DNA of 64,000 nt from Terripilifer ovatus (GTDB lineage Bacteria > Pseudomonadota > Alphaproteobacteria > Rhizobiales > Beijerinckiaceae). The notes beneath the pieces were generated by a model. It made no database searches and was not told the origin of the DNA. It was given only the letters and a program-made list of their open reading frames with translations. A program made the position numbers and the translations under genes. The DNA lies in contig JARHVB010000041.1 of the NCBI GenBank assembly GCA_029222685.1, positions 1 to 64,000 on the forward strand, written 5' to 3'. This document shows positions 8,605 through 17,840 of the stretch, piece after piece; position 1 is the stretch's first letter; each line of letters begins with the position of its first letter.

Positions 8605-10016
8605 GTTCTCACATCGACGAAATGGCCGGCGATCGCCGCCGCCGTCGCCATGGCGGGGGAGACCAGGTGGGTGCGGCCGCGGAAGCCCTGGCGGCCTTCG
8701 AAATTGCGGTTCGAAGTCGAGGCGCAGCGCTCGCCCGGCGCCAGCTTGTCGGGGTTCATGGCCAGGCACATGGAGCAGCCGGGCTCCCGCCATTCGAAGC
8801 CTGCGGCCAGGAAGATCTTGTCGAGGCCTTCGGCTTCCGCCTGGGCCTTCACCAGGCCCGAGCCCGGCACGACCATGGCGGCGACCCGCTCCGGCACCTT
8901 CTGGCCGCGTGCGACGGCGAGCTTCGCCACTTCGGCTGCGGCGCGCAAATCCTCGATGCGGCCGTTCGTGCACGAGCCGATGAAGGCGCGGTCGATGGCA
9001 AGGTCGGTCATCTTCTCACCGCCCTTGAGGCCCATATAGGCGAAGGCGCGTTCGAACTTGGCGCGCTGCTGCTCGGTCTTTGCATCTTCCATCCGCGGCA
9101 CGGTGCCGTTGATGGTGGTGACGTCTTCCGGCGAGGTGCCCCAGGTGAGCAGCGGCGGCAGCTTGGCGGCATCGAGCTTGACGACGCGGTCGAAGTGCGC
9201 GCCCTCGTCGCTCTTCAAGGTGTCCCAATAGCGCAGCGCGGCATCCCAGTCGGCGCCTTTCGGAGCCTTCGGGCGGCCTTTGAGATAGTCGTAGGTCTTC
9301 TGGTCGGGCGCGACGAGGCCGGCGCGGGCGCCGCCTTCGATGGACATGTTGCAGACCGTCATGCGGCCTTCCATCGACAGGGCGCGAATAGCCTCGCCGT
9401 CATATTCGATGACGCTCGAGGTGCCGCCGGCGGTGCCGATCTCGCCGATGATGGCCAGGATGATGTCCTTGGCGGTGACGCCCTCGGGCAGCTTGCCGTC
9501 GACGGTGACGCGCATGTTCTTCGACTTGCGCTGGATCAGGGTCTGGGTGGCGAGCACATGCTCGACCTCGGAGGTGCCGATGCCGTGCGCCAGCGCGCCG
9601 AAGGCGCCGTGGGTTGCTGTGTGGCTGTCGCCGCAGACGATGGTGGTGCCTGGCAGGGTGAAGCCCTGTTCCGGCCCAATGATGTGGCAGATGCCCTGGC
9701 GGACGTCGACACCGTCGAAATATTCGAGGCCGAAATCGGCGGCGTTCTGCGCCATCTGCTCGATCTGGGCCTTGCTTTCCGGGTCGGTGATCGGCTGCGA
9801 GCGGTCGGTCGTGGGAATGTTGTGATCGACGACGCAGAGCGTCTTTTCCGGCGCGCGGACCTTGCGGCCGCTCATGCGCAGCCCTTCGAACGCCTGGGGC
9901 GATGTCACTTCATGGACAAGGTGACGGTCGATATAGAGCAGGGTGGTGCCGTCGGGTTGGGCGTCGACGACGTGGTCGTCCCAGATCTTGTCGTACAGCG
10001 TGCGTGCCTGTGCCAT
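8595..10016 (-). CDS. leuC: 3-isopropylmalate dehydratase large subunit
   Basis: A 473-residue catalytic subunit of isopropylmalate isomerase, an aconitase-type 4Fe-4S dehydratase. The three cluster Cys ligands are at 349 (IGSCTNGR), 414 and 417 ([12 protein letters not shown]). [14 protein letters not shown] at about 128-141 and the C-terminal [10 protein letters not shown] are further family marks. Length is normal. It needs LeuD, encoded at 1705-2310. The following small membrane-protein gene overlaps its end, which suggests one transcript. Confidence 0.97.
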   Translation of the reverse strand: MAQARTLYDKIWDDHVVDAQPDGTTLLYIDRHLVHEVTSPQAFEGLRMSGRKVRAPEKTLCVVDHNIPTTDRSQPITDPESKAQIEQMAQNAADFGLEYFDGVDVRQGICHIIGPEQGFTLPGTTIVCGDSHTATHGAFGALAHGIGTSEVEHVLATQTLIQRKSKNMRVTVDGKLPEGVTAKDIILAIIGEIGTAGGTSSVIEYDGEAIRALSMEGRMTVCNMSIEGGARAGLVAPDQKTYDYLKGRPKAPKGADWDAALRYWDTLKSDEGAHFDRVVKLDAAKLPPLLTWGTSPEDVTTINGTVPRMEDAKTEQQRAKFERAFAYMGLKGGEKMTDLAIDRAFIGSCTNGRIEDLRAAAEVAKLAVARGQKVPERVAAMVVPGSGLVKAQAEAEGLDKIFLAAGFEWREPGCSMCLAMNPDKLAPGERCASTSNRNFEGRQGFRGRTHLVSPAMATAAAIAGHFVDVRTWK

Positions 10017-10210
10017 GGCGCTTAAGTCTTCCTCTGTGCCCTGCGAGGGGGCTGAATGGTTCTAATTGCGGTGTTTTCCCGAGGCGTGGCCAAAGGCTTG
10101 CCGAAGCCGCGCCCCAAGCTCGTTCCACGAGACTTGGGGGTCTTCTACCCGGTCGCAAGGTATGAAGGAAGAGGGCAGCTACAGGGCGGGCGCGGGTCAG
10201 CCGTGCGCTA

Positions 10211-10597
10211 CTACCACCGGTGCCGCCAGCCCGGACCCCAACCTGGGCCGTAATAACGGGGTCCGAAACCATAACCGAAGCCGAATCCGTAGGTCGGGCC
10301 GAAGACAACCGGCGGCGCCGCATAGACCGGCGGCGGCGGCGCGACGAGCGGCAGGGTGTTGGCGGCCAGGACGTAGCCGAAGACGTCGCGCCAGGAGGCA
10401 TAACACCAGCCCGCGGTGCAATCGTTGACGTCGATCTCCGCATTGGCCGGGATGCGCTGGACGAGGGGCGCGCGCGGGTCGGGGCCCTGGCGCATGTTGG
10501 TGACGGTGCGCGTCACGGCCGGGTCGGCGCATGCGCCGCCAACAGGACCTGCAATTGCGAGAAGCGTCGCTGCCGACGCCAGCACGAATCGTTTCAT
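10211..10597 (-). CDS. Secreted SH3-domain protein with Gly/Tyr-rich tail
   Basis: A 128-residue exported protein. A signal peptide (MKRFVLASAATLLAIAGPVGGACA) is followed by a bacterial SH3-like domain at about residues 26-82 (TVTNMRQGPDPRAPLVQRIPANAEIDVNDCTAGWCYASW), including two Cys that may pair. The end is proline-rich, then rich in Gly, Phe, Tyr and Trp (FGFGYGFGPRYYGPGWGPGW). Proteins of this layout are common in Rhizobiales envelopes; the ligand is unknown. Confidence 0.8.
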   Translation of the reverse strand: MKRFVLASAATLLAIAGPVGGACADPAVTRTVTNMRQGPDPRAPLVQRIPANAEIDVNDCTAGWCYASWRDVFGYVLAANTLPLVAPPPPVYAAPPVVFGPTYGFGFGYGFGPRYYGPGWGPGWRHRW

Positions 10598-10698
10598 GGT
10601 CTTCCCTTCGTCTACGTAAGTTCAGCGCTGTGAGGGACCAAAAAATGGTGGCGATTTTTAGCCATCGGATATGTCTTACGACTGCGCAGCAGGTCGCT

Positions 10699-11448
10699 TT
10701 ACGATGTTCCCGTTCCCCCTGCTGCGACGCCGATCAACGGCACGCGGCGGTCGACGACGACGCCCCGCGGCGACACCTTGCAGCACGCGGCCATGGCTTC
10801 GACGCCGCGCGCCTGCGCCAGCGCGAAGGCTTTCGCGTAGGTGGGGTCGATGTCGGCGGCGAGCGTGAAGGCGTCGGCCTGCATCTGGACGAGATAGATC
10901 ATGACGGCGCGGCTGCCTGCGGCAACCATGTCGCCCAGTTCGAGAAGGTGCTTGGCACCGCGGGCGGTGACGCTGTCGGGAAATTCGGCGAGGCCCGGCC
11001 GGCGCATCATGTGGACGTTCTTGATCTCGACATAGCAGGGCGGCAAGTTCGCGGTTTCGCCATCGCCAGTCAGCAGGATATCGACGCGGCTGTTCCTGCC
11101 GTATTTCACCTCACGCCGCGCCGACGTGTAGCCGGCGAACTCGGGAAAGAAACCGGCGGCGATAGCGTCGAAGACGAGGGCATTGGGATGTGACGTGTTG
11201 ATGCCGACGAATTCCGGCCCACGGCCGAAATCGGTCTCGACGATCTCCCAGGAATATTTCAGCTTGCGCGCCGGATTGTCCGAACGCGACAGGAACACCC
11301 GGTTGCCGGGCGCGATCAGCCCGAGCATGGCGCCGGGATTGGCGCAATGGGCGATGATCTCCTCGCCGCTGTCGAGCAGGACATCGGCAAGGAAACGCTT
11401 GTAGCGCTGGATCAGGCGGCCGGAAACGAGAGGCGGGTCGAATTGCAT
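10699..11448 (-). CDS. sfsA: Sugar fermentation stimulation protein SfsA
   Basis: A 249-residue SfsA-family protein, which in Escherichia coli was first linked to maltose metabolism and is now considered a nucleic-acid-binding or nuclease-like protein. Marks are the N-terminal LVSGRLIQRYKRFLADVLLDSGEEIIAHCANPGAMLGL, the central SRVDILLTGD, CYVEIKNVHMM (a PD-(D/E)xK-like E-x-K) and FPDSVTARGAKHLLEL. I chose ATG 11448 because the protein then begins at the conserved MQFDPPLVSGRL; 13 upstream codons open in frame do not look conserved. Confidence 0.93.
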   Translation of the reverse strand: MQFDPPLVSGRLIQRYKRFLADVLLDSGEEIIAHCANPGAMLGLIAPGNRVFLSRSDNPARKLKYSWEIVETDFGRGPEFVGINTSHPNALVFDAIAAGFFPEFAGYTSARREVKYGRNSRVDILLTGDGETANLPPCYVEIKNVHMMRRPGLAEFPDSVTARGAKHLLELGDMVAAGSRAVMIYLVQMQADAFTLAADIDPTYAKAFALAQARGVEAMAACCKVSPRGVVVDRRVPLIGVAAGGTGTS

Positions 11449-11580
11449 GGCCGTCGCCTTAAACCATCGGGCGGCGCATGCAAACATGCATGGTCGGGAT
11501 CAATTAAAGGGTCTTCCGGCGGGGATAGGCGTGCGCCGCAAAGTGACCTATCGTTGGCGGGCAAAGCCGGAGGAGGGGAC

Positions 11581-12572
11581 ATGGCGCGCGTAATCATCAA
11601 GATATGGGCGCTGGCAGCGATCACCTGCGCAATCTCGGGCCCGGCCCAGGCGCAGCCGGCCTATCCGTCGAAGCCGATCACCCTGATCGTGCCGTTCGCC
11701 GCCGGGGGCACGTCCGATGTGATTGCGCGTCTCGCCGCCGATGAAATGGCGCGCGGGCTCGACCAGCGCTTTATCATCGAGAATGTCGGCGGCGCCGGTG
11801 GATCCATTGGTTTGACGCGGGCGGCGCGTGCCGCGCCCGATGGCTATACGCTGGCGATCGGCAACACCGGGACCAATGCCGCCGTCTACTGGACGACAGA
11901 GAATGTGCAGTTCACGCCGGATGCCTTCGTGCCCATCGGGCTGATCGCCAAGACCTCGCCGGTGATCGCGCTGCGCAAGGATTTTCCGGCGAAAAGCGTG
12001 GCGGAGTTCATCGATCGAAAAGCGTGGCGGAGTTCATCGATTATGCCAAAAAGAATCCCGGCAGGATCAGCCTCGGCCATGCCGGCGTCGGGTCGTCGAA
12101 CTATCTCATCTGCATCAGCTTCATCAAGGCGGCGGCCGTCGATGTGTCCCTGATCAGCTATCGCGGCGCGGCGCCTGCGCTGAACGACGCCATGGGCGGC
12201 CATGTCGACGGTGTCTGCGATGCGGCGACGTCGGTCGCCAGCGCCATCAACGGCAATGAGGTGAAGGGCCTCGTCGTCTCGGCCCATGCACGGCTGAAGA
12301 ACCTGCCCGAGGTTCCGACCGCGGCGGAAGCCGGTGTGCCGGCGTTTCAGGCGGAAGGCTGGAACGCGCTGTTCGCGCCGAAGGGCACGCCGGAGCCGGT
12401 CATCGCCAGGCTCAACGAAGCGCTGCGCAAGGCCGTCGCCAGCGAGACGATGCAGCAGCGGCTTGCCGATCTTTCGTCGCTGCCCGCATCGGGCGATGAG
12501 CTGACGCCCGACTACGTGCGCCAACTGGTGCCGAAGGAAGTCGAGAAATATCGCGTGCTGCTCGGCAAATAG
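11581..12572 (+). pseudogene. Bug/TctC-type periplasmic receptor, frameshifted by duplication
   Basis: The first frame (ATG 11581) encodes a signal peptide (MARVIIKIWALAAITCAISGPAQA) and the start of a tripartite tricarboxylate receptor: YPSKPITLIVPFAAGGTSDVIARL, then ENVGGAGGSIG. A perfect 26-bp tandem duplication (11990-12015 and 12016-12041) then throws it out of frame. The rest of the protein, including FIDYAKKNPGRISLGHAGVGSSNYL and AEGWNALFAPKGTPEPVIARLN, continues in another frame to 12572. Removing one copy restores a 321-residue protein of normal family length. No TctA or TctB membrane genes are adjacent, as is usual for Bug proteins. It may be a recent mutation or an assembly error. 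Confidence 0.88.
11990..12041. repeat. Perfect 26-bp tandem duplication inside a gene
   Basis: The unit starts CGAAAAGCGTGGCGG and is present twice without mismatch at 11990-12015 and 12016-12041. Since 26 is not a multiple of three, it disrupts the reading frame of the receptor gene. The identity of the copies argues that the event is very recent. Confidence 0.95.
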
Positions 12573-12575
12573 AAT

Positions 12576-13415
12576 TCAATCCCGCAACCACACCACGTTC
12601 TGCTTGGTGCGCAGCATCTCGCGATAGCCGCTGGCTGTCATGATGCGCGGCAGGTCGATGGCCCAGCGGCCATTGGAATATTCCATCAGCACCAGTTTCG
12701 GCCAAAGGTGCTGCGGCGCGGTCTTGTAGAAGGTTTCGAGGATCAGATCCTCGGCGCCTTCGACATCGAGCTTGATGGCGTCGACGTGGTCGTAGCGCTC
12801 TTCCTCGATCAGGCCCAGCAGGGTGCGCGCCATGACTCTCAACTGCTTGCCGTTGATGTCCGAATTGACGATGCGCATCGACGTCTCGCCGCGATTGTGC
12901 TCGGGCAGGAATAGCGTGATCTCGCCGTCCTTGTCGGAAACGGCGCAGTCGAGCGCCTTGATGCAGGCGAAATCGTTCTGGCGGATATTGTAGACGAGGC
13001 GTTCGAAAATTTCCGGCTGCGGCTCGATGGCGAGAATGCGCGCCTTGCCGGCGGCCTGGGCCGCGACGAAGAGCGAATAGCCGCCGATATTGGCGCCAAC
13101 ATCGATGAAGACGAAATCCGGCCCGATCGCATCCGCCAGAACCTTGCGTTCCGGCTCGTCGAAATATTGCGGCGTGAACAGGATGCGCTTTTCGCAGACG
13201 TTATTGTAAGGGTAGAGCCGCATCCGCGCGCCCAGGGCCTCGGTATCGACCGGTCTGCCCGCCAGTACGCGCAGGGCCAGCTTGCGCAGGGCGAAAGCGC
13301 CGCGTTTTCCGGCCCAGCCAAGCGAAGCCTGGCGGGTACGCTGGATAATGCGGGTCACCAAGGGGCCGGGCGCGTGCTGGCCGAAAGGGCCTAGATCGTT
13401 GGGATGCGGTTTCAT
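12576..13415 (-). CDS. FkbM-family methyltransferase
   Basis: A 279-residue SAM-dependent methyltransferase of the FkbM family. The SAM-binding motif I is FVFIDVGANIGGYSLFVAA, followed by the acidic strand ILAIEPQP and the FkbM signature IKLDVEGAEDLILETF near residues 223-238. The N-terminal 90 residues are basic and helical. The target is unknown; relatives methylate sugars, polyketide hydroxyls or surface glycans. The ATG at 13415 lacks a strong ribosome site, so the exact start is uncertain. The gene converges with the receptor pseudogene, with only a few bases between them. Confidence 0.85.
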   Translation of the reverse strand: MKPHPNDLGPFGQHAPGPLVTRIIQRTRQASLGWAGKRGAFALRKLALRVLAGRPVDTEALGARMRLYPYNNVCEKRILFTPQYFDEPERKVLADAIGPDFVFIDVGANIGGYSLFVAAQAAGKARILAIEPQPEIFERLVYNIRQNDFACIKALDCAVSDKDGEITLFLPEHNRGETSMRIVNSDINGKQLRVMARTLLGLIEEERYDHVDAIKLDVEGAEDLILETFYKTAPQHLWPKLVLMEYSNGRWAIDLPRIMTASGYREMLRTKQNVVWLRD

Positions 13416-13604
13416 CGGGGCGGGGGATAGCACGGAGATTTGCCGCGAGGCCAGCTTTTGGTGCAGATCGCCGAGAATCTGAGCGGGACCGCCGTCAAAA
13501 CCCTCCTGAAACCCTTCTGAACCCTTGCACCGGGGCCTGAATTGCTTAAGTTCCGGTCTTTCACGACTGCTGCACCACTGCTGCACCACTGATGGTCTCG
13601 CTCC

Positions 13605-14444
13605 ATGACATTCGTTGAAGCCGCGCGGGCTCCGACCCGCAAAACCGGTCAAATCAAGCTGCACGGGCCGGAGGCCTTCGCGGCCATGCGCAAGGCCGGG
13701 CGGCTTGCTGCCGAGGCGCTGGACATGCTGACGCCGCATGTGGAGCCTGGCGTCACGACCGAGGCGCTGGACCGGCTGCTGTTCGATTTCGCCATGGATC
13801 ACAAGGCCTATCCGGCGACGCTCGGCTACCGCGGCTACCGCAAGTCGATCTGCACCTCGATTAACCATGTGGTCTGCCACGGCATTCCCGATTCCAAGCC
13901 GTTGCGTAGCGGCGATATCGTCAATATCGACGTGACCCTGATCGTCGACGGCTGGCACGGCGATTCGAGCCGCATGTATCTCGTCGGCGATGTCGCCCGG
14001 CGGGCGGCGCGTCTCGTCGAAGTGACCTATGAGGCGATGATGCGCGGCATCGCGGTGATCCGCCCCGGCGGCACCACGGGTGATATCGGCGCCGCGATCC
14101 AGGAATATGCGGAAGCCGAGCGTTGTTCGGTGGTACGCGATTTCTGCGGCCATGGTCTCGGCCAGTTGTTCCACGACGAGCCGAACATCCTGCACTACGG
14201 CCGCCGCGGCGAGGGCGTCGCCCTGCGCGAAGGGATGCTGTTCACCGTCGAGCCGATGATCAATCTCGGCCGTCCGCAGGTGAAGATCCTGTCCGACGGC
14301 TGGACCGCGGTGACCCGCGACCGCTCGCTGTCGGCGCAGTTCGAACATACCGTCGGCGTCACCGCCACCGGCGTCGAGATTTTTACTCTTTCACCGGCGG
14401 GCTTCGATCAGCCGCCGTATGGGACGGCGCAGGCCGCTTCGTGA
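13605..14444 (+). CDS. map: Type I methionine aminopeptidase
   Basis: A 279-residue MetAP that removes the initiator Met from nascent proteins. The substrate-site His is in [13 protein letters not shown] (near residue 88), metal ligands are the two Asp of [19 protein letters not shown], the His in FCGHGLG, and the Glu residues in FTVEPMI and AQFEHTVGV. All five ligands are present and the length is normal. Its stop codon overlaps the GTG start of radC by four bases, so map and radC are translationally coupled in the uninterrupted chromosome. Confidence 0.95.
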   Translation: MTFVEAARAPTRKTGQIKLHGPEAFAAMRKAGRLAAEALDMLTPHVEPGVTTEALDRLLFDFAMDHKAYPATLGYRGYRKSICTSINHVVCHGIPDSKPLRSGDIVNIDVTLIVDGWHGDSSRMYLVGDVARRAARLVEVTYEAMMRGIAVIRPGGTTGDIGAAIQEYAEAERCSVVRDFCGHGLGQLFHDEPNILHYGRRGEGVALREGMLFTVEPMINLGRPQVKILSDGWTAVTRDRSLSAQFEHTVGVTATGVEIFTLSPAGFDQPPYGTAQAAS

Positions 14445-15091
14445 GCGAAGCGCCGAAACGGCGGCCGGCGGCGAAAGACGCCGCCGGAGCGCAAGCCCCG
14501 GACGGTTTGCAAGAGGCGGAAGTTCCGCATTTCAAAGGCCATCGCGAACGGCTGCGCGCCCGCTTCGATCAGGCCGGCGACCAGGGCATGCCAGATTACG
14601 AACTGCTCGAACTGCTGCTGATGCGCTCGATCCCGCAACGCGACGTGAAGCCGCTGGCGAAGGCGCTCATCGCGCGCTTCGGAACTTTCGCGGAAGTGCT
14701 GGGCGCCCGCAAGGAGCGGCTTCTCGAGGTGAAGGGTGTCGGCGACAGCACCGCCGTAGACCTGAAGATCGTAGCGGCGGCGGCGCGGCGGCTGGTGCGC
14801 GGCGCGGTGAGCGAGCGGCCGGTGCTGAGCTCCTGGCAGGATGTGGTCGATTACTGCCGCGCCGCCATGGCCTTCGCCGACCGAGAGGAATTCCGCATTC
14901 TGTTTCTCGACAAGCGCAATTGCCTCATCGCCGACGAGGTGCAGGGTACCGGCACGGTCGATCACACGCCGGTCTATCCGCGCGAAGTGGTGCGCCGGGC
15001 ATTGGAACTGTCGGCGTCAGCGCTCATCCTGGCGCACAACCACCCCACTACCCCGGTTTTGATCACGCTGGATCACGCTCGATCCCATTGA
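14441..15091 (+). pseudogene. radC: RadC, 3'-truncated by ICE insertion
   Basis: The GTG at 14441 overlaps the map stop. The product has a proline/alanine-rich start, an N-terminal helix-hairpin-helix part ([29 protein letters not shown], then [21 protein letters not shown]) and the beginning of the JAB/MPN domain ([43 protein letters not shown]). The frame is normal up to AHNHP (codons 15032-15046). After that RadC proteins read SGDPTPS..D; here the sequence becomes unrelated and stops 15 codons later. About 50 residues, including the Ser and Asp of the metal site, are lost, so the JAB domain should be inactive. The missing end should lie beyond the other edge of the ICE, outside this window. 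Confidence 0.9.
15035..15090. other. Left attachment junction (attL) of the ICE
   Basis: The host radC reading frame is intact through the His-Asn-His-Pro codons at 15035-15046 and unrelated sequence follows. Just inside, GATCACGCTG (15061-15070) and GATCACGCTC (15071-15080) form a 10-bp near-perfect direct repeat, a plausible integrase arm-binding site. The exact core and its partner copy cannot be set because the right end is not in the window. The integrase gene begins 155 bases further in, the usual layout. Confidence 0.7.
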
Positions 15092-15245
15092 AACACCAGT
15101 GATTTCTCCGTTTTTGCGGATTGCGTACAGGGGGCGGTTATGGCAAATTAGGGGCGGTTGAAGGGGTAGAAAACGGCTTTCCGCTCCCAGCAAACGATCC
15201 CCGTTTCTGCTCGACCGATCCCAGTTGCGGAATAGGAGGAACGCC

Positions 15246-16487
15246 ATGCCCAGCTTGACCGACACGGCGATTCGCCACGCGCTGAAGCGTGTCGAGGCGA
15301 GTCAAAAGCAGGAAAACCTCGCCGACGGCGAAGGTCGTGGCACGGGCCGTCTCGTCCTCGTCCTAAAGCCGATGCCCAAGCGCGTCACGGCTGACTGGAT
15401 GGCCCAGCAGTGGCGCGATGGGAAGCGAACGAAAAAGAAGCTCGGCGCTTACCCGTCAATGTCGCTCGGCCAAGCGCGCGAGATCTTCAAACGCGACTAT
15501 GCCGACGTCATCCAGAAAGGCCGAAGCATCAAGATCGCCACTGACACGCGCCCCGGCACCGTCGCCGATCTTTTCGAGGGCTATGTCGCGTCGCTCAAGG
15601 CTGCGGATAAACCCTCCTGGAAGGAAACCGAAAAGGGACTGAACAAGATTGCCGATACGCTCGGGCGTAACCGCCTCGCCCGGGAGATCGAGTCCGAGGA
15701 AATCATCGAACTGATCCGCCCGATCTATGAACGCGGCGCCAAGTCGATGGCCGATCATGTGCGATCCTATATCCACGCCGCCTTTAGCTGGGGCATGAAG
15801 TCCGACAACGACTACCGGCAGCAATCCCCTCGACGCTTCCGCATCCCTTTCAATCCGGCGACGGGCATTCCGACCGAACCCAAGGTCATGGGTACGCGCT
15901 GGCTCGACGAGGACGAGTTCGTCCAGCTCTATCGCTGGCTGGAGTGCCCAGATACGCCAGTCCACCCGCCGTATACGCGTGCAGTCCGAATCCTCATGCT
16001 GACCGGCCAGCGGGTCGAAGAGATTGCGAGCCTCCACATCGACCAATGGGACGCTAAGGAGAAGATCATCGACTGGTCCACGACCAAGAACGACCAGCCT
16101 CATGCCGTTCCGGTGCCGGACCTGGCCGCAGAGCTGATCTCATCCATCAACGTCAACGAATACGGCTGGTTCTTCCCTTCGTCCAAGAACCCGTCAAAGC
16201 CTGTCAGCCACGGCACGCTCTATTCGTTCATGTGGCGCCAGCGGGACCGCGGCGTGATCCCCTATGTGACGAACCGCGACCTGCGCCGGACCTTCAAGAC
16301 GCTGGCCGGCAAGGCGGGCATCCCGAAGGAAATCCGCGACCGCCTGCAAAACCATGCCTTGCAGGACGTCAGCTCGAAGCACTACGACCGCTGGAACTAT
16401 ATGGCCGAGAAGCGGGCCGGCATGGCGAAATGGGACAAGTTCGTCCGCGCCATGCTGGCGAAGAAGCGCCTAAAGGCGGCCGCATGA
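15246..16487 (+). CDS. int: Tyrosine recombinase (ICE integrase)
   Basis: A 413-residue phage-type integrase with an N-terminal DUF4102-like region (KRTKKKLGAYPSMSLGQAREIF), a SAM-like core-binding domain (about 100-190) and the catalytic domain. Catalytic residues: Arg256 (LTGQRVEEI), Lys281 region (TKNDQPHAVP), box II R-D-L-R at 344-347, His370 (LQNHAL) and the nucleophile Tyr380 (SSKHYDRW). The first His of the usual HxxR is Arg344 here. AGGAGG precedes the ATG at 15246, so I prefer it to a TTG seven codons earlier. It should catalyse insertion into radC. Its stop overlaps the next gene by four bases. Confidence 0.95.
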   Translation: MPSLTDTAIRHALKRVEASQKQENLADGEGRGTGRLVLVLKPMPKRVTADWMAQQWRDGKRTKKKLGAYPSMSLGQAREIFKRDYADVIQKGRSIKIATDTRPGTVADLFEGYVASLKAADKPSWKETEKGLNKIADTLGRNRLAREIESEEIIELIRPIYERGAKSMADHVRSYIHAAFSWGMKSDNDYRQQSPRRFRIPFNPATGIPTEPKVMGTRWLDEDEFVQLYRWLECPDTPVHPPYTRAVRILMLTGQRVEEIASLHIDQWDAKEKIIDWSTTKNDQPHAVPVPDLAAELISSINVNEYGWFFPSSKNPSKPVSHGTLYSFMWRQRDRGVIPYVTNRDLRRTFKTLAGKAGIPKEIRDRLQNHALQDVSSKHYDRWNYMAEKRAGMAKWDKFVRAMLAKKRLKAAA

Positions 16488-17830
16488 CCCCCCGGCCACC
16501 GAAACCCGCCCTTCGCCGCGCAAGGACATCCGATCCGGCCGCCGAAATCGACGCGCAGACCTACGCCGCCTTCGTCGGAGATCTGAAGCAGAAGATCGCT
16601 GCGGCTCGACACAGGGCCGGCCTGTCGGTCAATCGTGAATTGGTCCTCCTCTACTGGACCATCGGCCGCGATATTCTGGGCCGGCAGGAGCGCGAAGGTT
16701 GGGGCGCTAAGGTGATCGACCGCCTGGCCGGCGATCTTGGCAGAGCCTTTCCGGAAATGACGGGGCTCTCAGCCCGAAACCTGAAATATATGCGCGCCTT
16801 CGCTGAGGCCTGGCCCGACGGCGAATTTGTGCAACAGGTCGTTGCACTATTGCCCTGGGGCCATAACGTGCGCCTGCTTGATGCCGTCAAGTTGCATGAC
16901 GAGCGTGCCTGGTACGCCCGGCAAGCGATCGACCACGGCTGGAGCCGCAATGTCCTCGTACACCAGATCGATAGCGGGCTATTCGCCCGTCAAGGCAGCG
17001 CGCTAACCAATTTCTCACGGACCCTGCCGGCTGAACAGTCCGAGCTCGCCCAGCAAATCCTCAAGGACCCCTACACGTTTGATTTCCTCGCGCTCGGTCC
17101 GGAAATGCTGGAGCGCGATCTCGAACACGGCCTGATCGAGCACCTGCGCTCGCTCATTCTGGAACTCGGCAAGGGTTTCGCCTTTGTCGGCAGTCAGTAC
17201 CACCTCGAGGTGGGCGGCCAGGACTACTATCTCGACCTGCTCTTCTATCACCTACGGTTACGCTGTTTCGTGGTGATCGAATTGAAGATTGAGGACTTCA
17301 AGCCCGAGTTCGCGGGGAAAATGAATTTCTACCTGTCGGCCGTCGATGATCAACTATGCCACCCGGACGACAAACCAACCATTGGCATTATCCTGTGCAA
17401 GGGGCGCAACGAGGTGATCGTCGAATATGCGTTGCGAGATTCCAGCAAGCCGATGGGCGTGGCTCAATACAAGCTGTCTCACTCCCTCCCGCCTCAGCTT
17501 GCTGAGGACCTGCCGACAGTCGCGGAATTCGCGCGCGAATTCCCGCTGATGTCCGTGGTCAAGCTTCGTATCGAAATCGAACGCGCGCTCCGCGAACTCG
17601 CTGAGAGACGAGGCATCGCTTTCGATCGGCCGGTAGGCATCATGAACATGCTGCGAGACCTGCGACGGCAGGGACCGATGCCTGCCAGCACCGAGCAGAT
17701 GCTCGGCGCGCTGCGCGTCATGAACGAGGCCTCGCACGGTGTGGACGTGGATGCAGATGCCGCCAAGCGTGCCGTCGATGCCGGCACGGTTTTTCTAGCC
17801 GAACTCAAGGCCATGCACTTTAACGAGTAG
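16484..17830 (+). CDS. DUF1016 (YhcG-like) PD-(D/E)xK nuclease with C-terminal extension
   Basis: A 448-residue protein. Residues 25-175 form the N-terminal DUF1016 helical domain (LLYWTIGRDI, FPEMTGLSARNLKYMRAF, LPWGHNVRLL) and 190-345 the YhcG nuclease domain (DPYTFDFL, QYHLEVGGQDYYLDLLFYH, CFVVIELKI). Likely catalytic residues are Asp251, Glu266 and Lys268. After residue 360 a helical extension ends in RVMNEASHG (Arg411 to His418), which resembles the R-x(4-6)-H motif of HEPN/DUF4145-type domains; that is inference. Its ATG overlaps the integrase stop (ATGA), so it is translated with it. YhcG-like proteins occur in mobile elements and defence loci; the role here is unproven. Confidence 0.87.
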   Translation: MTPRPPKPALRRARTSDPAAEIDAQTYAAFVGDLKQKIAAARHRAGLSVNRELVLLYWTIGRDILGRQEREGWGAKVIDRLAGDLGRAFPEMTGLSARNLKYMRAFAEAWPDGEFVQQVVALLPWGHNVRLLDAVKLHDERAWYARQAIDHGWSRNVLVHQIDSGLFARQGSALTNFSRTLPAEQSELAQQILKDPYTFDFLALGPEMLERDLEHGLIEHLRSLILELGKGFAFVGSQYHLEVGGQDYYLDLLFYHLRLRCFVVIELKIEDFKPEFAGKMNFYLSAVDDQLCHPDDKPTIGIILCKGRNEVIVEYALRDSSKPMGVAQYKLSHSLPPQLAEDLPTVAEFAREFPLMSVVKLRIEIERALRELAERRGIAFDRPVGIMNMLRDLRRQGPMPASTEQMLGALRVMNEASHGVDVDADAAKRAVDAGTVFLAELKAMHFNE

Positions 17831-17840
17831 GACCCAACCC

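Noticed and set aside
12576-14348. A 590-codon minus-strand frame covering map and the FkbM gene
   Set aside because: Only its C-terminal 279 codons match a family; the rest is the antisense shadow of map.
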